A stretch of DNA of 64,000 bases from Beverwykella pulmonaria (taxonomy: Eukaryota > Ascomycota > Dothideomycetes > Pleosporales > Melanommataceae). The stretch lies in assembly GCA_001599595.1 (NCBI GenBank), contig BCHH01000001.1, positions 2,823,837 to 2,887,836 of the forward strand. The letters are read 5' to 3'. Both the position numbers and the translations under genes were made by a program. A model generated the notes under the pieces. It did no database searches. It was not told the DNA's origin and worked only from the letters and a program-made list of their open reading frames with translations. Of this stretch, positions 51,540-63,461 are shown one piece after another; within the stretch, counting starts at the first letter, position 1; every line of letters starts with the position of its first letter.

Positions 51540-54500
51540 TCATAATTTCCCACCCCACTCCCTCCACCATTCATACACTGCAATGCCCCCGGCGGTTTGT
51601 ACATTTAGACTTCTTGTCACGCCCGTCGTCCTGATCTCTACACACCGATCTACAACAGCGAGAATCTCAGAACTAATTCCACCTTTCTCACTTCCAAGCA
51701 CCAGAACGCACTGGCGTGGCAAGGTCCCGTCGCCGACTTGTCCTTTCCCCTTCAGATTCGCAGTCCCTACTCCAATCCCTGCTTCATTCTGTTTCCTAGT
51801 TTCTGGTTCAGGATCAGTTCCCAGGATACCACTCCGATCCGTCTGCTCCACCCCAACAATCGTCCACCCGCCCCTCTTCCACTCTACGATTTTGCTCGGC
51901 ACATCGGCTACTTTCAATTCGTGGATCCGGAGGTGTTTTTCGCTTGTCACGCTTGTGGCTTTGAATTCTTTGTGCGCGACATGTCGTCCATCGGCAATGT
52001 ATAGCGCTTCAAGTCCGAAGGATTCAGATATGCGACTTAAGCCCCCTAGGTTAGTTGGGTTGTCGATAAGGGAAGCGACGAGAATGATGCTGGCGGGGCG
52101 TTTGTTCCTCTCGGAGGGTGGACCAGCGGCTGGCAAGAGATAGTCGAGGTCAAAGCCGGACTTTGTCTGGAAAGTTGCTGGCGCGACCTCCGATAGCTTG
52201 TCGGTGTCCGCTGTAGGTAGCACAGTATCTATTACTGGCACAACAGAATCTGGTTTCGGGTCTCCTAGTGGAACGCGGTTGGCTGGAAATATCAGGTTTG
52301 CTTCTCTGTCTTCGGCATAGAGCTCGAGAAGGTCAGAGCGATCAAACAGCTCAGGCTCTGGGGTCTCAATCGCCAAATATTGGCCTTGGAAGATGTCTGT
52401 AACCGTGTAGTCGGCCACTGCATCCAACTTGAGGGTTCGGATGGACGATGGTGGGAGACTGAATCGTTCCATGCTTGTTACAAAGTTATTGAGTGCCTTG
52501 AATGCCGGATTGCCGGTCACTCTCTCCCAACCTCTATTGTTCGCCAAGTCCCATATGATCGGGATACTCCAATGAGCCTCGTGTCGGATTTGTACCTTAT
52601 TATGTGCAGAAAAAGGAATTAACTGCGTCATGAGGTTTAGGGCGAATACTTCGGAGTCAAGAAATGGAGCAACTAGCATGGCCAACTTCATGAGCGATGC
52701 GACTTGTATAGGGCTACCATCGCCTAAGTTTGCCAGTGTATCAAGGAGTCGCGGAGCAAGGCTCGGGCATCGAATGTATATGCGTACGATGATCCACTCC
52801 AGCAGATATCGGTATCTAGGCCATGACTCGAACATTAAAACCTTCATAAAAGAGTCCAGATATTGTTCCGCGTTCGAGGATGTAATGCAAGATTCTGTTA
52901 GGAGAAGCATAGCCTGGAGCTGCAAGGATGATTTCCACTTGCTGATGATGGGTATCGGGGGTATTTGACTTGTCCACCGTTCAAGTAATCGCTGCATCAC
53001 ATTCCCAGCAGTGTGCGCTTGGTGATTTGGAAGATGATTCAGAAGGTCGATAATGGCGGCGTACGCGTACCACTCCCGCCTGCCATAGTACGAGGCGTAA
53101 TCTCGATGGGGTAGGTATTGTTGCAGTTTCTCAGCTGCAGCAACTTCAAAGAGAAACTCCGTCTTTGCAATGGGTGGGTTCTTTATGAAGTCCACTAAAT
53201 AGTCTTCGAATGGGAGAATGTTGATGATGTCAGGGGTGGAAAGGCAGACTTTTCGGAGTGAGGTCGTTAGTACAGACGCCAGATACACCCTACGTTCTGC
53301 CAATTTCTTCAATTCTTGCATTACTCTAGTGAGTAGATCTTTGAGAGTTTTGCTGTCATTTGCACTAGGTGCTATCGACTCCTGCTCGAGACATAGCCGT
53401 ATACAAACCTGGTGAAAGAATAGAGGCGGCACTTGTACAATAATAGGTCGACGGAAATCTTGCCTCTCTGCTTCATCCCAAAGAGCTTCTAGCGCGCTAT
53501 ACAGGTCCTTGTGATGGCATGCATCTAGTTCGCCTATTTCTAGGATTGCCATAATAGTCGCGCACGCTGAGATAAACGCACCATCCTGGATTGACTTGTG
53601 TTGAGTGTTGTTGAGTGTTTTCAGGAATTGATTCAACGATGGTGGGTTGCTTCCACCCACTTCAGATATGACGTGCTCGCTGACTTCATAGGAGCCATAG
53701 GATTGTAGAGCATGTAGCGCATTAAATCTTTCCTTCAGCACGTCATAACCTGAGAGATTATTATGAGCGTTGGAGTGAGGTAGGGTCGCATCGTAGATTT
53801 TTGAGCAGTAGGTGATGCACAGATCACTCGCGATTTCAGGTAGACCTGGGAGGCGGGAAACTCGTAAGAGGACTTTCAAGTCGGGACCTTCTAGCTCCTT
53901 GAACGAGGAGCACCTCTTTATCCCCTTGAGGAGACCTTCCAGTAGGTACACAATCGCGTGGTGGAAGATCCTTCCACCTCTATCTAAGATAAATTGCAGG
54001 ATATCGGTGAACAGCTTCCGGCGGTCTGCCACTGTCGGTGAGGTTACAAGAAATTTAGCGATAAGATCGACGAGAGCTTCACCGTGGGCACATGACATGG
54101 ACTGTCGGCAGGAACTTAAAGAAGACGTGAACAAACCGCCCTGTGTCGCCCACGGAAGAAATCCCTCAATCAAGAAGGTTGCGTGATCAACGACAGACCC
54201 GTGTTCCTGGTTAACGAAATTGAAATACCACGTTCCAAGGAGTTTTCGGGTGCCGTCCTGTACCTTTGAGGTCAAAGCCGCTGATAGAAGTGTTGTTTGC
54301 CATCCAGAAGATATCAAAGAATTTGTTCCAAAAAGCGTTGTCAGTTCTGGTAAACATGCCTGGATCTGATTTTGGTAGCGGTCAAGAACAATGATTTCGA
54401 ACAAAGTGCAGTACTTGTCGTATTGGGATTGATACGCGAATCGTTTAACAAAATCCAAGGTCATAAGTGGGGTGTCGATATCCCGTCTCGCCATCAGTAT

Positions 54501-55537
54501 TGAATGACGGAGGATACCGAGGCAGTACTTGCGTTGCTCTCCAAACCCGTTCAAGAGCCCGCCTTGAAGTCTCGACCAGTATAATGGATCATATATGTCC
54601 TCCAGCGCTGTACCATTTGTCTCGGCACGACAGTTCCATTGAAACCAGGTTCTGAAAATTCGACTGGAACTGGAGAGAAAGTACTCTGAAGGCAGATTCC
54701 TAAGTCGTGTCCAAAGCTGCTGTCTAATGAGGCATTGTTGGAATTCGGGGTTGCTCAAGTCCAAGTCCACGTCAGGCTTTTCTGCGCCATGCCGGTGGGC
54801 GACGGTGACGGCCGTGTTCGGCAAAGAAAGAAGCGCAGACAAAGTATCATGAGAGGCCTCATCTAGGCTGTCCTGGCCCAAGAGATCGACAAGAACTTGG
54901 ATCAGGGGAGGCGTAATATAGTGCGGCTGATCCGCAGGCAGCCAGTAAGAGCACTTGAGGAAGTTCAGATATGCCACGGTCTTCGCAGTGTATTCTCGAC
55001 TTGTCGAGCGTGCTCCTTCAAGATTTGTTTCATCCGAAGCGTGCGGTAGGGTTAAGGGAAGTGAGGCTAGGTAACGGTAGATGTCGTCGAAAATTTTACA
55101 CCCGAATTCACGTCTGGTCCAACAGATTTCAGCGAGACTGTATAGACGAGATGGGTCTTTCTGCTCCCAGGGTATGGCTTCAATGATGAACTCTTGGAGT
55201 GTAGCATATGAAGGGTTATCCTAATGTACAGTTAGTACGTGCGGTATGAAGACAGGCGAAAAGGAACTGATATCGCCAGAGATGGTTGGCCTATTTACCG
55301 ACCTTGTACCGTAAGTCTTGGCAAGGGGGTCACAGGTTCAACTTGCCTTTGCACTCCTCTACCATCTACCTACACGCCTTGAATATTACTTACTTTCACG
55401 GTAGGCGGGAGGAGTCTGATGCACACCCCCAGCGCATCGAGATCTGTGCACCCGTCTTGGGATATTTGAAGCTTTTTCCAGTAGCTTTCCAATGCTAGTG
55501 CTTTTGTGGCATCATCAAAGAGATCAAGGACGTCCAT
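51540..55537 (-). CDS. TRM3: tRNA (guanosine-2'-O)-methyltransferase, Trm3/TARBP1 type, 1274 aa
   Basis: Two exons are proposed, 55394-55537 and 51540-55220, with a 173-nt intron that has a good branch site (GTACTAAC). The first ~1100 residues are helical, HEAT-like. The last ~180 form a SpoU/SPOUT domain with all three motifs: DNPTNLGGLSRISESFG (motif 1), VLVLGSEKGGISSEI (motif 2), and RSLNVQTAGGIAVYEWW (motif 3, in the knot). Yeast Trm3 methylates the 2'-OH of G18 in tRNAs. Size and layout match. It is divergent from the kinesin gene. Confidence 0.93.
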
Positions 55538-55966
55538 GGTAGAGACGTGACACGAGGCGAAAGCCGTGCACGTGACGTTGTGGCCGCCAAGCGAGTTTTG
55601 CGCCGTGGAATGTCCCTAGAAACGGTTGCTAGGAAGCCCGGAGCCGCTCCGGAGACCCAAAGCCAACCCTCTGCGTCTCTTTCACGACAAAAACAATCAG
55701 TCTCGTCCACGTCGCAACCGCAGTCGCTGCGCTGCGCTGTCGTGTGGAGTCTCGTGGTTGTCGCATCAACGCCCCGTCCATCTCTATTCATTTTCGTTGT
55801 GCGCCAAGCGGTGACGTCGGCAAATCGGCGCTTTCCGTTTGTTGACTGGGTTGTTTACTCGGCCCGTGCACGGCAACTTCCCAAAAGCGCAACTGCGATG
55901 CCCTCTTCTCCCGCCCGCGCTCGCAGCAACTCAGAGACGCCTTAATTCCTGTTGCTTGAAGACACC
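55538..55966. promoter_or_regulatory. Divergent promoter region, TRM3 / kinesin
   Basis: This 429-nt stretch separates two divergent start codons. It is GC-rich and without a clear TATA box, as is common for housekeeping pairs. Confidence 0.45.
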
Positions 55967-57896
55967 ATGGACCCACGCATGTATTCCAGCCTCCACACCT
56001 CCTTTGCGTCAGCGCCTTCGCTGCGCGCCTCGGAGCCGTTTGCGATGATGGCTACGCCGCCGCCGGTGGACGACCCGGGCAATGTCAAGGTCGTGGTGCG
56101 CTGCAGAGCGTTTCTAAAGAGAGGTAGGGCGGTATTTTTTCTCCATTGAGGTGAGCGGATGCTAACATGAATTAGAAAAAGAGAAGGGCACGCAGTGTCT
56201 TATCCGCATGGATCCAGCGACACAAAAGACAACGCTGCTCGCACCGGTAGACTCGGACAATGCAAACTCGCGGAAGATATACGAAGACAAGGAGTTTACC
56301 TTTGATAAGTCATTCTGGTCCCACGATATGGACGACCCGCAATACGCCCACCAGGAGGATGTCTACCGCTCGTTTGGAGAAGAGTTCCTCGACCACAACT
56401 TTGACGGATACCACACTTGTATCTTCGCATATGGGCAGACTGGGTCGGGCAAGAGTTACACCATGATGGGCACGCCAGAACAGCCAGGTCTCATTCCGCG
56501 GACGTGCGAGGAGCTCTTCGAGCGCATTCAGCAAGAGCCTTCGCCAAACACAAATTACCACGTCCACGTCTCGTATTTCGAAGTGTATAACGAGCATGTT
56601 CGGGACCTCCTCCAGCCCCGCACGAATCCGCCAGTATATCTCAAGATTCGGGAGTCGCAGACCGAAGGTGTCTACGTCCAGAACTTAACGGAAGCCGCAG
56701 TGAGGAACTACGCTGACGTAGAGCGTCTGATGAAAATTGGCGACATGGTATGTTGAAATGCAGTGTAGTGATAGAATAAAGCGCTGATATGCCCCGAGAG
56801 CCGCACCACAGCAGCGACAAAGATGAACGACACCTCCTCACGCTCCCACGCCGTCTTCACCATCCGCCTCAAGCAAATCACCCACTCGCTCCTTTCCGAC
56901 GAAACCATCGAACGCACCGCTCGCATGCGCCTCGTCGATCTCGCAGGGTCCGAACGTGCAAAGTCTACAGAAGCAACAGGGGCACGGCTGAAGGAGGGCG
57001 GCCAAATCAACAAGTCGCTTACCACGCTTGGTCGTGTAATCGCCGCTTTGGCTGATCCCCGGCGGCAGAGCAAGAATCGGCGGACGCGAGATGTGGTACC
57101 CTACCGCGACTCTGTTCTTACCTGGCTGCTGAAAGACTCGCTGGGTGGAAACAGTAAAACGGCCATGGTGGCTTGCATCGCACCCGCAGACTACGAAGAA
57201 ACGCTCTCGACGCTCCGCTACGCAGACCAGGCAAAACGGATCCGCACCCGTGCCTTGGTCAACCAAGATTCTATGTCGAGTGCGCAGCGTGATGCCCAGA
57301 TCAAGGAGATGGAGGAGCAGATACGATCACTGCAAGTCAGTGTCAATGCTGCGAGCCAAAGGAAGAGGGAGGAGGCCACGGAGCTGGACGAGTACCAGCG
57401 ACAGGTCACTATGATGCAGCGCCTGATGCAGGAGAACCAGCAGCTTGCGGACTGCAAGATCAAAGCCCTGACATCCGAAGTCGAAGAACTGAGGCCTGTG
57501 AACGCGGCATTGAGGGGCGAGATTGAAGCTCTGAGACGGCATCTTGCGCTTGCGCTCGGGGAGCTGAAGAACCCCATCGTTCTACCACCTCCTCAATCTA
57601 TTGAGTCACCTGAGCTTGAGGGCGGGGAGTTTGGCTTCTCTACGTCTGGCGAAAGAAGCATGGGAGGGGAGGGTAAGGAGAACCATACTCCTGTGCACTC
57701 AGATGATGAGGAAGACATGAGTTGTGATGACTCGGACTCGGGTTACGACGAAGGCGACCATAATGATCTTGCACAAGAGCTTCAAAACGAGGCTGATGAA
57801 TTCCTAAGAGACCTCAGCATGTTCAAGAAGAAGGTGGGAAGCGATGTTGAGAGATTTGGCCTCCGTCAGGCGCTTCATGAGATGGGTGTGAACTAA
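55967..57896 (+). CDS. Kinesin-3-family motor, short form, 608 aa
   Basis: Three exons are proposed: 55967-56123, 56176-56747 and 56799-57896, with introns of 52 and 51 nt. The motor domain spans residues about 38-410: P-loop [15 protein letters not shown] (about 139-153), switch I NDTSSRSH, switch [12 protein letters not shown], and the neck motif [12 protein letters not shown]. The spelling [18 protein letters not shown] and [22 protein letters not shown] are kinesin-3-like. After the motor come a coiled coil and an acidic tail. There is no FHA or PH domain, unlike full-length Unc104/UncA. It resembles the second, short kinesin-3 (UncB-like) of filamentous ascomycetes; cargo is unknown. Confidence 0.88.
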
Positions 57897-58672
57897 GAGG
57901 GATGCTCTCTACTTTGTTTGTGGGCATCAAGAGAATGGACCGTTGTGTATGAGATGATGAGACTGATCTTTACGACTGCATTGGGCATTGGCGTTGAAAT
58001 TGACATTTTGTCTTGTGTAGGACGGCCTGGAACCGGAACGATTTTGATCTCCTGACGTGATCGCAGGTATTCATATTCTCCAGTATATATAGAATGTAGT
58101 GACTAATCAACCAATCCACATACTTGAAACGCCATCTGCATGGAAGGGCGGTCCAGGACTTGAATGTATCTTTTAGTTGTTCTAAGAGCAATGGTTTGAA
58201 AGCAAGTCCCCTTGTCGGGATCCACCCTGCCCCGCACCATACTCCCACCTCTTCGCCTCACATTCGACCTCGATCCTCCCAACTTCGGACCCGCTCTCCT
58301 AAACCCTACACTCCCATTCGAAACCATCCCTGCTTTTCAATAGCGCCTCCCTCCGCTTATGAGTGCGCGATCACTCGCTACTAAGTACTGGCGGGACCAG
58401 AAATACTCCACTCTCTATCAACGCCTATGATGTGTTGATGAATTATACCACTGGCGTGAGCCAGGTTGTGCGAGGCAGCAAGGCTGAATTCAAGGCACCT
58501 ACGCCAGCATCCAATTAGTGCTACCCCACGTGCCCAGATCCCAGGAACGCGATTCCGCTTCGCGTCCGCATTCACCATACTTCAAACTCGCTGTCGCACG
58601 CACTCTTCACCACAGCCCTCCACGTACCGCGGCCAACACCACTATGCGACACACCCCACATCCACGCCCATC
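57897..58672. other. Intergenic region, no gene seen
   Basis: It holds the kinesin 3' flank and the promoter and leader of the RFTS gene. The next gene's frame is open upstream to about 58466 but has no ATG before 58673. Confidence 0.55.
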
Positions 58673-60861
58673 ATGTTGACTCCAGAACTCGATATCCTCA
58701 AGCCGATTGATCCCTCAGTCACTCACTCCGACGACTACGAGATCTTCGCGCTGACCAACGCCCAAGTCGTGTACGCGAGCAATGGAAAACTTGCCAGTCT
58801 GCTCGCCGCCTACGCGGATACCCCGCTGCGAGTCGAGGGAAGGCTAGAGACACCGGGTCGCGCGCAGATGAAATACCGTATGTTCCAGCCTCGCTGTGCC
58901 GCGCCCGCGCGGGGTTCCAACTTCCCAGTGGCATGGAGGAATTTCGAGGCTAACAATAGTGTGGATAGTTGTCAACAAACCATACAAACCCGTCGACATC
59001 GAAATCCGGGGGGTAACGCGCTTCTCATACGGGCAGACGACCGACGGCGACGTCATGATATGGGCGCTAGGCCGCGCGGGCTGGTTCGAAATCCGCCCGT
59101 CGAGGGTGTATAAAGAGATTCATGAAAACATGGTGCGAGCCGTGGAGGTTCTTTATTTCGTTACAGACATTCATAATGAACCGAGGAAGAGGGGCGGTGG
59201 GCCGAGTGCGGAGCTGATATTCCAAGAGGTGAGCATTGAATGGTATACATGAGGGATTGAAGATGGGGGGAATATAGAAAGAGAAGATGGATGCTAATAA
59301 TTCGTGTAGTACGCGGAATCGGACCGCTCCCCGTGTGAAACAAAGGAGGAGGCCGAGGCTATTTTCTACAAACACCGCGTGTTCCTCATAATGTGTTTCT
59401 TGAACCGGGCGCAGGGAATTGCGTGGAGCAATACACCCCTCTTCCAGTTCTTCCGGCGGAAATTCACGGTAGGGCATACCTCAATGTAGGCAATTCCGCA
59501 AAATTTGCTAAGGCATCGCAGAAAGAATTCGAGGCCGCAAAGCTGCGCGTGGAGGGCAAATTGGAAGCCAAATCCGACAAATCATCCAAGTCGGAGTCCG
59601 TGGCAGCCCCCAAGCCTCGGGTTAGAGCAAAAGAGAAAGAGAAACCAAAACCAAAACCCTCAGAGGCACCCAAGAAAGACAACAATTGGTGGGAATCAGC
59701 TGCGATCTTCGAGTTTATGCAAATAGCCGTCAACCAAGGCGCCATACGCAAGGGCAACGTTACCGTCGAGCGCGTAGCAAAACTCCTCATCAAGCGATAT
59801 GAACTTGACGAAGTGGATGTGGCCAGGAACGTGATTCTAGTGCATGCACAGAATCTGTGCTACATTATGGCGCATCCGCGGCGGAGGAATACCGAGTACT
59901 TCGCCAGCGAACCGATATACCACGAGCTTTCCACCGGCCACAATCTTTCAGCCGCTGACGTCCGGCGCGCAGAAGGCGTCGATTTGAGGCCTAGAAAAGA
60001 CCACGGGTCGCTGAAAGAGGATGTCTCTTCCTCGGAAGAAGAGTCTAGCGATGAAGCTACGACGCCACCCCAGCGGCGCCGGTCGGGCAAGAAGCACGGG
60101 CAGTTGTCTGTTCTCAGGCCCAAGGGTAGCAAATACACGGGCAAAGGCAAAGGCGTCAAGCGCGGGAAAGGAAAGGGGAAAATGAATCTCCACGTACCTA
60201 CAGAGGAAGACAGCGAGGCCGAATCTTCGGATGCACCAGTCGATACACCGACCCAGGCTTTGAGTCCTGGGAAGCGGAAACATGATAAAGTCAAGGGGGA
60301 AGATCCGCGACCCCGCAAACGCACTGCCAGCCAGTCCGAGTCTCCTGAATCCGCGAGCTCATCGCCATCTGCCAGTTCTCCACCCGCCGATGCAATCCCA
60401 GAGTCTCCTCTTCCCCTGCGTTGGCGCGATAAAAACTCTACCGCTACCAACAGCTTCCTCAAAGGCTCATCCCCAGGTCTCCTCCCACCCGTGGTGTCCA
60501 CACCCCTTCCTACGTACACCGCGAACGGGCCAGGAGATAGCTGGATATGCACGTTCGACGGGTGCAGTCAGAAAATTTACGGAGCGAGTACAGAATTGGG
60601 AGCGAGTCTAATTGGAGAACATTTGAAGGACCATAGCAGGGGCCGGGCATTTGAAATTGGGCTGGTCATGAGTGAGGAGCAGAGGTTGAGGTTACCTGTG
60701 AGGTATGTGAATGTTCAAAGAAGATGGGCGTCTGTATCATCAATGCTAACAGGACGAACAGCAACCTCATAAAACGCATCCGCGAAATGGCCGAACGGCA
60801 GCAGCCTCTATACCCTACAGGCGCGCCAATGCGACCTACCCCTATCGAGAGGACCGTATGA
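58673..60861 (+). CDS. RFTS-domain protein, DIM-7/Raf2-like heterochromatin factor, 637 aa
   Basis: Five exons are proposed: 58673-58877, 58969-59228, 59310-59468, 59513-60702 and 60762-60861; introns are 44-91 nt and in frame. Residues about 10-215 match the replication-foci targeting domain known from DNMT1 (VDIEIRGVTRFSYGQT, GDVMIWALGRAGWFEIRPS, YKEIHENMVRAVEVLYF). No methyltransferase domain follows. The middle is basic and disordered. A C2H2-like finger (CTFDGC...HLKDH, about 553-583) lies near the end. A stand-alone RFTS protein of ~640 aa with a zinc finger fits fission yeast Raf2 and Neurospora DIM-7. Those proteins recruit or assemble the CUL4-linked H3K9 methyltransferase complex. 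Orthology is inferred. Confidence 0.75.
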
Positions 60862-61579
60862 ATAACTGGTTCGTTAATTCTGAGATCACACATCTCCTTG
60901 CTGCCTCCAATTTCCCTCCCCTAGGAGGTGACAGTTTCTCCCACTCCAAATGGGACACCCCACTTCACTTGGCTGGGCTTTTCTTGTATACAGTTTGTCT
61001 CTACTCTCTTGCTCCGGGGTTTCATTTCCATGTTCATGTTCAGAGGTACTGGTCTATTGCAAGTTCAGGGGCACGGCGTTTGGGGTCCATTGAACGATAC
61101 ATTGCATGGAGTATCAAGGGACGACAAAGTTCATTGCCATCTGGACAGGCTTGGCTACACGACGTGGTTTACTTGTGCATGTGGCGCTTAGGTTTTATGT
61201 TTGGATGAATAATGCTCGTGTCAACTTCGCGAATGAAATCAACGCGAATGTGCCCCAAAAAAGTAGCAAGGACTGGTGCAAGGTGTTACTAGCACAGCGC
61301 AGATGCACATGCTATAGACAAATGTAGAGATCATTACTATATTGTCTATTTCCCCCACATACTCTCGAAGCCATATTCAACGCCCCCTATTCAGCGATCC
61401 CTGCCTCTCAGATATGTGTAAAGTACAGTGGGAAAAAAGAACAAACTGGAAGCGGAGATGTATAGGACTGTTGCCAAAATGTTGTACAAGAAGGATGTTG
61501 GCCCGCTCCTGGGTGAGAGAAGAGCGTCAGAGGGGTGATCATCTACGGTTTGGATTTTTGTTGGTGATTTTAGCTGAAC
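60862..61579. other. Convergent 3' flanks, no gene seen
   Basis: It lies between the RFTS gene stop and the EF-Tu stop. Several plus-strand frames of 70-116 codons overlap in different frames and have no domain. Confidence 0.55.
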
Positions 61580-63071
61580 TTAGGCGAGGATCTGGGTGAC
61601 GAGACCGGTAGCCACCGTACGTCCACCCTCACGCATATTGAACCGCTGACCAGACTCCACGACATGTGGCTGGTGCAGCTCGCATACCATCTCAACGTTG
61701 TCGCCAGGCATGACCAGCTTCGAGTGTGCGTCCTCAGTGCCCTCGGGCCACGTCAAAGTCGTCGACTCATCCGCAGTCCGGATGAACATCTGGGGCCTGT
61801 AGTTCTCGCCGAAGCCAGTGTGACGGCCGCCCTCCTCTTTGCTGAGCACGTACATGCTGACCAAGAACTTCTTACTGGCCTTGACCGTTCCCGGGATCGC
61901 GACGACCATGCCACGGCGCACGTCTTCACGCTTTACGCCGCGGAGGAGAAGACCCGAGTTATCGCCTGCTCGTGACTCGTCGCAGGACTTCTTGAAGGTC
62001 TCGATGTCGGTGACCTTTGTCTTGATGGGTGTGGAGCCCTTGCCCACAAGCTCGACCTCGGAATCCTTCTTCAGAATACCACGCTCCACGCGGCCAGAGC
62101 ATACGGTTCCACGCCCAGCAATGGAGAAGACGTCCTCAACGGCCATGAGGAAGGGCTTCTCGGTTTCGCGGACAGGGGTCGGGATCCAGGTGTCGACGGC
62201 CTCGAGCAGCTCGTCGATCTTCTGCTCGCCGATTTCTGGCCTACGGCCCTCGAGTGCGCAGAGGGCGGAACCCATGATAATGGGCGTCTCGTCGCCCTCG
62301 AAGCCATACGAGGAGAGCAGCTCGCGCATTTCCATCTCCACGAGCTCCAACATTTCCGGATCCTCGACGGCGTCGACCTTGTTGACGAAGACGACAATCT
62401 TCTGCACTCCGACCTGGCGGGCGAGCAGCAAGTGCTCTCTTGTCTGCGGCCTGGTTTTCAGTCAGCCCGCACTCACCCTCCCTATTCATAAGGTATCCTA
62501 CATCTGCCCGTCCGACGCAGCAACGACAATGATGGCGCCATCCATGTTCGCAGCTCCGGTAATCATGTTCTTGATGTAATCGGCGTGTCCGGGGCAGTCG
62601 ACGTGGGCGTAGTGGCGGTTGTCGGTGGCATACTCGATGTGGGCTGTCGCAATAGTGATTCCGCGTTTCCGCTCTTCGGGGGCCTTGTCGATGGAGCCAT
62701 ATTCAAGGAACTTGGAGAGGCCTTTCGAAGCCTGGCGCTTGGTGATGGCGGCTGTGAGGGTTGTCTGAGGAGGTGAGTGGGGAGGGGGGAAGACTTCGGG
62801 GGGGAGGTGTGCACCTTGCCGTGGTCGACGTGGCCGATGGTTCCTGCCAAAGTTAAAAAAAAAAAAAAAGCAGGGTGTTGGTGTGAGTTCAATGCCTACC
62901 AATGTTGACGTGCGGCTTGTCACGAGTGAATGCAGCGGCATAGTTTCTCACGCTGTTGACATAACTACTTCCACACTGAACACCCAGAGCTTGCTGCAAC
63001 GGGTTGACTGAGCGCTGGCTACGGAGGGCGAGACGACTTGTTCGCCAGAGGGCGCGCGAGAATGCCGACAT
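61580..63071 (-). CDS. TUF1: Mitochondrial elongation factor Tu, 444 aa
   Basis: Four exons are proposed: 62900-63071, 62815-62843, 62502-62764 and 61580-62450. The second exon is only 29 nt and encodes most of the GTP-binding P-loop ([10 protein letters not shown]), with introns of 56 and 50 nt on either side; a third intron is 51 nt. The N-terminus is Arg/Ser-rich with few acids, typical of a mitochondrial presequence ([20 protein letters not shown]). GTPase motifs: [20 protein letters not shown] (effector loop), [20 protein letters not shown] and GSALCALEG. Domains 2 and 3 follow to the end. It delivers aminoacyl-tRNA to the mitochondrial ribosome. Confidence 0.96.
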
Positions 63072-63461
63072 ATTCAATTAGAGAAAGGAAATCGGGAGAG
63101 GGCACAGGACACAAGCAATTGCGATGGCACGATGGTGTTGAGGTCGACAGTCGCATCCACCATTTTGGCGCTAACAAAAAGTACTGGCAAGCACAAATCT
63201 TGGCATGGCGGTCCGAGCGCCGAGCTTTCTGCAACCACCACAACTCCACGGTGGGATACTTTGGCGGAGAAGCTTTCCCGAGGCATTCAACGGCCTCATA
63301 TACACCTTTTTCCCTCCTACATAATATCAATCCCGTCTCTCCTTTGCGATTGACACCTTTCCACACCAAACTCATCTTCCCACCAACCGCCCGCCGGATA
63401 CCCGAGGTTGCAGCCGGCAGCTCTACAAAAGTTGCTGCATCACGACCTCTGGTGCTCCCCA
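63072..63461. promoter_or_regulatory. Divergent promoter region, TUF1 / 3-hydroxyisobutyryl-CoA hydrolase
   Basis: This 390-nt stretch lies between divergent start codons of two mitochondrial proteins. No TATA box is evident. Confidence 0.45.

Noticed and set aside
59860..60552. 230-codon minus-strand frame opposite the RFTS gene
   Set aside because: It is antisense to a well-supported exon and has the Ser/Arg/Gly-biased composition of a shadow frame.
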